Positions 6,121-11,312 of a stretch of DNA of 11,312 bases are shown here, one piece after another (positions within the stretch are counted from its first letter, which is position 1; every line of letters begins with the position of its first letter). Source of the DNA: Thermoguttaceae bacterium (lineage in GTDB: Bacteria; Planctomycetota; Planctomycetia; Pirellulales; Thermoguttaceae); contig JAFTCU010000164.1 in the NCBI GenBank assembly GCA_017454585.1, positions 1 to 11,312 of the forward strand, read 5' to 3'. The translations under genes were made by a program, and so were the position numbers. The notes beneath the pieces were generated by a model. That model saw only the letters and a program-made list of their open reading frames with translations, did not search any database and had not been told where the DNA came from.

Positions 6121-6134
6121 GATCCCTCATTAAG

Positions 6135-6340
6135 ACGACGCTGGAAGCGTCGTCCCCGCAGATGTTGGATTTTGAAACGACGCTGGAAGCGTCGTCCCCG
6201 CAGGGGTTGGATTTTGAAACGACGCTGGAAGCATCGTCCCCGCAGAGGTTGGATTTTGAAACGACGCTGGAATCGTTGTCCCCGCAGAGGTTGGATTTTG
6301 AAACGACGCTGGAAGCGTCGTCCCCGTAAAGCGTTGTCCC
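6135..6340 (+). repeat. 42-bp tandem repeat array, five units plus a half unit
   Basis: Five copies of the dispersed palindrome start at 6135, 6177, 6219, 6261 and 6303, exactly 42 bp apart. Each palindrome is 19 bp (ACGACGCTGGAAGCGTCGT) and the 23-bp connector between them is also conserved (CCCCGCAG, then two or three variable bases, then GTTGGATTTTGAA). Units 1, 2 and 5 have perfect stems; unit 3 has one stem change and unit 4 several. A degenerate half copy, AGCGTTGTCCCC, ends the array at about 6340. Because connector and palindrome both repeat, this is a minisatellite, not a CRISPR. Confidence 0.92.
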
Positions 6341-6379
6341 CATATTTTCAAAAATTTTCAACTTTTTCTTAAAATTTTC

Positions 6380-6407
6380 TTGCAAAACCATCAAATCCGT
6401 GTACAAT
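6380..6407 (+). promoter_or_regulatory. Sigma-70-type promoter for the PEP-CTERM gene
   Basis: A -35 TTGCAA (6380-6385), a 16-bp spacer and a -10 TACAAT (6402-6407) are preceded by a very AT-rich stretch with A and T tracts (about 6341-6379), like an UP element. The predicted leader is about 50 bases, with GGGGG at 6450-6454 nine bases before the ATG at 6464 as a probable ribosome site. Confidence 0.65.
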
Positions 6408-6463
6408 TAAAGGTTAAGAATTGGATTTTCCTTTAATTTTATTCCTGATGGGGGCTGATCCTC

Positions 6464-9400
6464 ATGAAACGCACGAATTTGTTCCGGACGTTTTTGACGC
6501 TTTTGTTCCTCGCAGCCTCGGCGCTTTCCGCGCAGGCGTACACGCTTTTTGAGGTCCCGACGACGTGGGACGCCGTCTGGAACGGCACGGCCGCTTCCGC
6601 TGGCGGAACGGTTGACAATACGTCCTTCTGGCATAATAATACCGGGGAACCGACGAACCCGCTAGGGGTGACCATCAACTACAATCCGCCCTACTATACA
6701 ACGTACAATACTCTGGCCGGGATGAATAACATCCTCATCGGGAACGGGTGGGCGCGCTCCAACACCAGCTGGCTCATCGGGGAAGCCAATAATTTGTACC
6801 TCGTTGATGATTTCGCCTCCGGTGGTTACCCGGAGCATTATGCCGTTGGGCTGGAAATGCTGCACAATGCGAATTTCTACGGAATGACCTACATCACTTC
6901 TGGCTCCACGGTCAATCAGGCGACCGGAACGTACCAGCTCGACCACGGCAGCATGTACATCGGGGACTGCAGCGCCGGCACGTATAATCTGGAGGGCGGC
7001 GCGTTCGTCATCAGTGACACGGCCGCGGCCGGCTCCCGGGTGAAGAGCTACGACCTGCACGTCGGTTCCAACCTGAAAGACCCCGCGGTGGCCGGAACGG
7101 GAACGTTCAATCTGGCGGGTGGGACCGCGACGATCCCGTCGGAAGGAAAGGTTTACATCGGTACGGTCGATGGTTCCGGCAACGCCCTCTCCACCGGTAC
7201 GATCAACATGACGACCGGCCAGGACGCCAGCGGTGGTAACATCACCGGGACGTTGACCGCTCCTGAGATCCAGCTCATCAACGGCGCGTTCAACTTCACG
7301 GCGGGTACGGTCAAGACCAATCTGATGACCGTCGAAAAGAACGGGACGCTGGGCGTCAACGCCAGTTTCATCGTCGATACGAATAACGTCAAGACGCTGA
7401 CGTTCAACGACGGGAAGATCAATTTTGCCACGGGCGACACGACCATCTACGTCGGGAACAGCGGGACTGGCGTGTGGAACATTCAAAACTCCGGCACGGC
7501 TGAAGCCCCGTTCATCATCAACGGGACCATCCGCGCCGGGTACGGCTCCAATGCCGTGGGGACGATCAACATCACCGGCTCGACCGTTCAGCACACCGGG
7601 TCGTACCTGATTCTGAGCAACAGCGGAAAGGCGGAACTGAACATCACGAACGCTACGCTGCTGGCGAACAAAAACTTCTTCACCGGGGACTCGCGCAACG
7701 TCACGACCTCGCAGACGACCATTAATCTTAATGACGGCGGAAAGATCGAAAGCGCCGCGACCGTTTCGCTTTCCGACAAGAATAACACCAGGACCACGGT
7801 AAATGTGAACACGGGCGGGAACTGGACTGCGAACGGTACGCTGAAAATCGGCTACAGCAACCACTGGGGCGATGAGGGAACGAACCATCAGGACGGCGGC
7901 ACCGTCGCGTTCAACCTGCTCGGCGGCTCGGTCAACACGAAAGCGGTTTACATCGGCAGGACCAGCGCCCTGAACGTCAGCGACGGCACGTTCGACGGGA
8001 CTGGGGCCATGGTGATTTACGGCACCAGCGAGATCAACGTCGGCGGGACGGAGGGCAAAACCGGTACGATGACGCTTTCCAGCACGCTCAACACTTACGA
8101 AAATTCCGTCATGACGGTCAAACCGGGCGGCTACTTCAACTCCACTTTTAGCAATAACAGTACGCCTTGGGCAGTTTTCCATGATTCCTCAAGTCTGGTC
8201 GTGGACGGCGGAACATTCACGAATACAGGCACCGGAACGACCGACCTGGTCTTTGCCGACACAAGCTCCATGAAGGTCCAAAACACGGATTCCAATTTGA
8301 ATGTGGCCTACCGACTGAAACTGACCGACACCACGGAGAGCGTCATGAGCGCCGGCTCTTTGACCACCGGCAACGATTTCGTCCTCGGCTACAAAACGAA
8401 TTCAGCCGGAACCGCGAAATTCAACGTGACGGGCGGAACGGTAAACGTCGGCGCCACGCTGGTCCTTGGCGTTCATGCGGACGCGCCCGGTGAAATGACG
8501 ATTGGCGGCGGATCGGGAACCGCCACCGTAACGACGAAAACCTTCAAACTCGGCGAGCGTTCCACCGAAGCGAGTACCGTCACACTGAACCCGAACGGCC
8601 TCCTGGACGTCACCGGCAGCAACTCGTTCACCATCGGCCACGAAGCGGGAGGCCTCGGTGAGCTGATCCTGAACGGCGGCTCCTTCAACGCACCTTCCGC
8701 TTCGAACGGATACATCATCGTTGGGTATTCCGGCACGGGGATCCTGACGAAAGCGGACGCATCGACCTCGACGATCCCAAGCACCATCCGCCTCGGACAA
8801 AATGCCACGGCCAAAGGAATTCTGAACGTTTACAATGGAACGCTTCAAAGTACGGGAAGTTACATCCTGACGGGCATCACCGGCAACGCGGAGATCAACG
8901 TCGTGGGCGGCACGCTGAAGGCGAAGAATATTTACCTCGGTGACTCGGCCGCGGCCCTCACTTCGAACGTCGTCGTGAAAGCAAACGATGAAGGCCGCCC
9001 GGGAACCCTGACCTCGGAAAATGCCATGTGGATCGCCGACAAAAACAAGACCACCGGAAACGTGGACGTTCAGGAGGGCGGGAGCGTGACCGCCGCTTCC
9101 ACGAAAATCGGTTTCTCGCAGCACTTCACGGACGCAAACGGGACGCACGTCGGCGGGGTCGGGACCCTGCTGGTTTCCGGCGGAACGTACACCAGTACCG
9201 GCGTGACCCAGGTCGGCGAGCGTGGCACGCTGAAAGTGACGGACGGTTCCTACACGGGCAACGGGAACGTGCAGGTCGTCGGAACGGTCCAAAACTCCTA
9301 CGCGGCGGACCCGAACGCGCACGGCTACATTCTGCTTGACGGCGACGACGCGCAGATGACGTTCAAAGGAGACGTGAATATCAGCGGTACGGCCGTCACG

Positions 9401-10168
9401 GAACTGAAAAACGGGACGTTCACCGCGAATGCTTCCGGGAAATCCGTCACGGTCGGTGCGCCTTTCTCCACCGGAAACACCGCGCAGGTCCTGGTGGACG
9501 GCGAGTCCCAGCTCCTGATCGACGGCGCGACGGCGACCATCGGAACGCTGAATATTGGCGACGCCAGCTCGACCCACACCGGCAAAGTCGCGCTGAATGC
9601 CGGAACGCTGAACGTCGATACGCTCAACATCGTCGAGGGAAAAGGAACCTTCGAAATGACCGGCGGGACGCTGAACGTCACGACCTCCACCGCGGACATT
9701 ACGCAAAACGGCGGTTTTCTCTCTCCGGGCGGTAACGACGCGGCGGCCATCACGACTCTGAACGGCAATTACACGCTCGCGGGCGGCTCGATCTACATCA
9801 ACGCCGGTGCGCTGGACGTGATCGACGAGAACTGGACGCGGAACCCCGCCAACGACCTCGTGAAAGGCGGCAGCGATTCGGAACTCCAGCTTTCCGGCGC
9901 GGTCGAGCTGGATCTGACCGACTCGCTTTTCAGCACGCTTGAAATTGGCGACCGGATCGTCATCGCGGAGGCCCCCATCATTTCGGTCAACGACTGCCTC
10001 GCCATCATGGGCAGTTTGCCGGATCTTCCCGGTTTCGCCTGGAATTACGGCATCGCGGAGGTCGGCGGCTCGCAACTGCTTTTTGCCGAGCTCACGGTCC
10101 CGGAACCGGCTGCATGGCTTCTGCTTCTTCTCGGCACGGGCTTGATCTTCTGGCGCCGGAAAAAGTAA
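6464..10168 (+). CDS. Very large secreted beta-repeat protein with PEP-CTERM sorting signal
   Basis: This encodes 1234 residues. Residues 1-25 are a Sec signal peptide (MKRTNLFRTF, hydrophobic core, AQA cut). Residues 1212-1234 (VPEPAAWLLLLLGTGLIFWRRKK) are a textbook PEP-CTERM tail: PEP motif, membrane helix, basic end. Such tails are recognised by an exosortase, which releases or anchors the protein at the surface; no exosortase gene is in this window. The middle is rich in Thr, Gly, Asn, Val and Ala with short recurring turns (GGTLNV, GTLKV, LNGGSF, YIGDS, TKIGFSQH), the pattern of autotransporter-associated beta-strand repeats that form a right-handed beta-helix. Only two cysteines are seen. 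A region at about residues 328-520 is repeated at about 751-940, an internal duplication of roughly 190 residues. A strong promoter and a tandem-repeat array precede the gene. It is likely a structural surface adhesin or matrix protein; no catalytic motif was recognised. Confidence 0.93.
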   Translation: MKRTNLFRTFLTLLFLAASALSAQAYTLFEVPTTWDAVWNGTAASAGGTVDNTSFWHNNTGEPTNPLGVTINYNPPYYTTYNTLAGMNNILIGNGWARSNTSWLIGEANNLYLVDDFASGGYPEHYAVGLEMLHNANFYGMTYITSGSTVNQATGTYQLDHGSMYIGDCSAGTYNLEGGAFVISDTAAAGSRVKSYDLHVGSNLKDPAVAGTGTFNLAGGTATIPSEGKVYIGTVDGSGNALSTGTINMTTGQDASGGNITGTLTAPEIQLINGAFNFTAGTVKTNLMTVEKNGTLGVNASFIVDTNNVKTLTFNDGKINFATGDTTIYVGNSGTGVWNIQNSGTAEAPFIINGTIRAGYGSNAVGTINITGSTVQHTGSYLILSNSGKAELNITNATLLANKNFFTGDSRNVTTSQTTINLNDGGKIESAATVSLSDKNNTRTTVNVNTGGNWTANGTLKIGYSNHWGDEGTNHQDGGTVAFNLLGGSVNTKAVYIGRTSALNVSDGTFDGTGAMVIYGTSEINVGGTEGKTGTMTLSSTLNTYENSVMTVKPGGYFNSTFSNNSTPWAVFHDSSSLVVDGGTFTNTGTGTTDLVFADTSSMKVQNTDSNLNVAYRLKLTDTTESVMSAGSLTTGNDFVLGYKTNSAGTAKFNVTGGTVNVGATLVLGVHADAPGEMTIGGGSGTATVTTKTFKLGERSTEASTVTLNPNGLLDVTGSNSFTIGHEAGGLGELILNGGSFNAPSASNGYIIVGYSGTGILTKADASTSTIPSTIRLGQNATAKGILNVYNGTLQSTGSYILTGITGNAEINVVGGTLKAKNIYLGDSAAALTSNVVVKANDEGRPGTLTSENAMWIADKNKTTGNVDVQEGGSVTAASTKIGFSQHFTDANGTHVGGVGTLLVSGGTYTSTGVTQVGERGTLKVTDGSYTGNGNVQVVGTVQNSYAADPNAHGYILLDGDDAQMTFKGDVNISGTAVTELKNGTFTANASGKSVTVGAPFSTGNTAQVLVDGESQLLIDGATATIGTLNIGDASSTHTGKVALNAGTLNVDTLNIVEGKGTFEMTGGTLNVTTSTADITQNGGFLSPGGNDAAAITTLNGNYTLAGGSIYINAGALDVIDENWTRNPANDLVKGGSDSELQLSGAVELDLTDSLFSTLEIGDRIVIAEAPIISVNDCLAIMGSLPDLPGFAWNYGIAEVGGSQLLFAELTVPEPAAWLLLLLGTGLIFWRRKK
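7445..8023 (+). repeat. Internal protein duplication, first copy
   Basis: This encodes residues about 328-520 of the PEP-CTERM protein. It aligns by eye with residues about 751-940: VGNSGTG with VGYSGTG, INGTIRAG with IPSTIRLG, HTGSYLI with STGSYIL, LSDKNNT with IADKNKT, KIGYSNHWGDEGTNH with KIGFSQHFTDANGTH, and LNVSDGTFDGTGAMVIYGT with LKVTDGSYTGNGNVQVVGT. Confidence 0.7.
8714..9283 (+). repeat. Internal protein duplication, second copy
   Basis: This encodes residues about 751-940, the counterpart of the copy at 7445-8023. Similarity is clear at protein level but low at DNA level, so the duplication is old. The order of all six matched segments is kept. Confidence 0.7.
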
Positions 10169-10201
10169 AACCACTTCACAAATCACGCAATTTACTCACC
10201 A

Positions 10202-10228
10202 GCCCCCGTAAATGGGGGCCTTTCATTT
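10202..10228 (+). terminator. GC hairpin after the PEP-CTERM gene
   Basis: GCCCCC (10202-10207), loop GTAAAT, GGGGGC (10214-10219), followed by CTTTCATTT. The stem is a perfect six G-C pairs but the T-run is broken, so termination may be partial and allow readthrough into the epimerase gene 31 bp further on. Confidence 0.6.
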
Positions 10229-10250
10229 CATACTTCATCTGGAGATTTTC

Positions 10251-11312
10251 ATGACCAAGACCCTTTTTTCCTTTTTGATCCTCGCAGGAGCCGCACTTTC
10301 CATGCTGACCAACTCCGTTTCGGCGCAGGACGCGCCCGCCCAACTCACCCCCGCCCAGTTCAAAGCCCAGGTGGACGCCGAGCTGGTGCGTGACCTGAAA
10401 CTCTGGTACCCGCTCTCGATCGACGCGGAGCGCGGCGGCTACCACTCCATCATTTCCCGCGAATGGAAGCTCCAGCCGTATGAAACCAAGGGAATCGTTC
10501 AGCAGGCCCGCATGGTTTGGGTCGCGGCGGAAGTCGCTCTTCGCCGTCCGGAATGGCGCAAGACGATGGAGCCGATCTCCCACCAGGGCGCGAAGTTCGT
10601 CGCGAACAAAATGTGGGACGCCAAATACGGCGGTTTCTATTGGGAAGTCAAGGCCGACGGAACGCCTCTGACCGATGAAAACTCCGAGATGAAACACGCC
10701 TACGGGATCGCGTTCGCGATTTACGGTCTGGCGAACGCGTACCGTCTGACCGGTGACGAAGCGATTCTGAACCGCGCCGTCGAAGGTTTCCGCTGGCTCG
10801 ATGAAAAAGGCCACGATGCGGTCAACGGCGGCTACGTCGAGGCGTTCTACCGCGACGGGACGCAGATGCTCTGCCCGCCGAAAGACCGTCCGGACGTCGT
10901 GAAGGGCAAGACGCGCGAACTGCTCGGCTGCAAGTCGATGAACTCGCACCTGCACCTTCTGGAAGCGTACATCGAGCTTTACAAAGTCTGGAAAGACCCG
11001 GTCCTGCGCAGTCGGCTCGAGGAACTGGTGGTCATCATGCGCGACAAAGTCACGACCTGGCCGGGCGCCATGCGTCAGTTCTTCCGCGCCGACTGGACCC
11101 CCGCCGCGACGTACGTCTCCTTCGGCCACGACATCGAGACGGCCTACCTGATCGAAGAAGCGCTGGAAGTCCTCGGAACTCCGGACGACGCCAAAACGCT
11201 CGAAGTCTGCAGGAATCTGGTAGATCACGCCCTGGAATTCGGCTGGGAAAAAACCAAGGGCGGTTTCGACTATGACGGCGCGACGTTCGGCGCAGAGCCG
11301 GCCGACTCGACC
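10251..11312 (+). CDS. Secreted AGE-family sugar 2-epimerase (cellobiose 2-epimerase-like), 3' end missing
   Basis: The frame is open from the ATG at 10251 (GGAG at 10241-10244 upstream) to the right edge, 354 codons with no stop, so the C-terminus lies outside the window. Residues 1-25 are a Sec signal peptide (cut expected after VSA). The rest has the (alpha/alpha)6-barrel signatures of the N-acylglucosamine 2-epimerase superfamily: QQARMVWVAAEVA (84-96), WDAKYGGFYWEVKADG (122-137), KHAYGIAFAIYGLANAYRLTG (148-168), GHDAVNGGYVEAF (187-199), KSMNSHLHLLEAYIELYKVW (228-247) and SFGHDIETAYLI (290-301). By family knowledge, the histidines at 233 or 235 and at 293 correspond to the active-site pair of cellobiose 2-epimerases; the third, C-terminal histidine should lie beyond the edge. 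These enzymes invert C2 of the reducing sugar, for example cellobiose to glucosyl-mannose. The substrate (cellobiose, mannobiose or another) cannot be told here. An exported member is less usual than a cytoplasmic one. Confidence 0.9.
   Translation, partial: MTKTLFSFLILAGAALSMLTNSVSAQDAPAQLTPAQFKAQVDAELVRDLKLWYPLSIDAERGGYHSIISREWKLQPYETKGIVQQARMVWVAAEVALRRPEWRKTMEPISHQGAKFVANKMWDAKYGGFYWEVKADGTPLTDENSEMKHAYGIAFAIYGLANAYRLTGDEAILNRAVEGFRWLDEKGHDAVNGGYVEAFYRDGTQMLCPPKDRPDVVKGKTRELLGCKSMNSHLHLLEAYIELYKVWKDPVLRSRLEELVVIMRDKVTTWPGAMRQFFRADWTPAATYVSFGHDIETAYLIEEALEVLGTPDDAKTLEVCRNLVDHALEFGWEKTKGGFDYDGATFGAEPADST

Noticed and set aside
6135..6340. CRISPR array
   Set aside because: The period is regular, but the connectors between palindromes are also repeats of one another rather than unique spacers, and no cas gene is in view. 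It is a tandem minisatellite.
6172..6372. Plus-strand Arg/Trp-rich frame across the array
   Set aside because: It is a translation of the minisatellite only, starting within a repeat unit, with no ribosome site.
5837..6406. Minus-strand frame of 189 codons with repeated GDDASSVVSKSN
   Set aside because: The 42-bp period is a multiple of three, so the array stays open in every frame without stops. The frame overlaps the end of the nitroreductase gene on the other strand and covers the PEP-CTERM promoter; no ribosome site supports it.
8402..10186. Minus-strand frame of 594 codons opposite the PEP-CTERM gene (and a 506-codon one at 6662-8182)
   Set aside because: The coding strand is established by signal peptide, beta repeats and PEP-CTERM tail. 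The antisense frames are Arg/Val/Asp-rich shadows caused by the Thr/Gly/Asn-rich codon pattern.
10176..11228. Minus-strand frame of 350 codons opposite the epimerase
   Set aside because: The plus strand has conserved AGE-family motifs, signal peptide and ribosome site; the antisense frame has none of these.

Overview
The window looks like a chromosomal piece of a Gram-negative bacterium with a dense surface-protein repertoire, most likely of the Planctomycetes-Verrucomicrobia-Lentisphaerae group. The pointers are a very large secreted beta-repeat protein with a C-terminal PEP-CTERM sorting signal, a lipoprotein whose conserved features resemble a family I recall from planctomycetes, Tat and Sec signal peptides, moderately high GC genes with AT-rich promoters, and abundant intergenic palindromic repeats. 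The assignment to phylum is inference; no ribosomal gene is present.

Layout. Positions 3-584 (+) hold the 3' end of an unrecognised gene. Positions 585-908 are a gene-free stretch filled by two large imperfect inverted-repeat units of nearly equal size. Positions 909-2009 (+) encode a secreted protein of unknown function with a WG-repeat-like C-terminus. On the minus strand follow argJ (2054-3256), a tRNA-Arg(UCG) gene (3341-3413) with its own promoter and terminator, and a small helical hypothetical gene (3569-4033). A divergent promoter region (4034-4182) then starts a tight plus-strand operon: lipoprotein (4183-4857), queD (4864-5268) and a Tat-exported nitroreductase-family protein (5282-5986). 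Positions 5987-6463 carry a hairpin, an inverted repeat, a five-unit 42-bp tandem repeat and a promoter. After them come the 1234-residue PEP-CTERM protein (6464-10168) and a secreted AGE-family sugar epimerase (10251 to the right edge, incomplete).

The unifying oddity is a small palindrome, ACGACGCTGGAAGCGTCGT followed by CCCC. It occurs eight times, always on the same strand and never inside the body of a recognised gene: once just past argJ, twice at the 3' end of the 154-residue hypothetical gene (one copy encodes that protein's last residues), and five times as an exact-period tandem array about 60 bp upstream of the PEP-CTERM gene promoter. Two other repeat types (585-908) and a separate 12-bp inverted repeat (6028-6120) show that the intergenic DNA here is heavily colonised by palindromic elements.

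Functionally the window mixes housekeeping (arginine biosynthesis, a tRNA, queuosine precursor synthesis) with envelope genes (lipoprotein, exported flavoprotein, cell-surface repeat protein, secreted carbohydrate epimerase). The PEP-CTERM protein and the epimerase lie in the same direction and may belong to one extracellular, polysaccharide-related function, but a hairpin between them suggests at least partly separate transcription. No CRISPR array, transposase, phage gene or defence gene was recognised.
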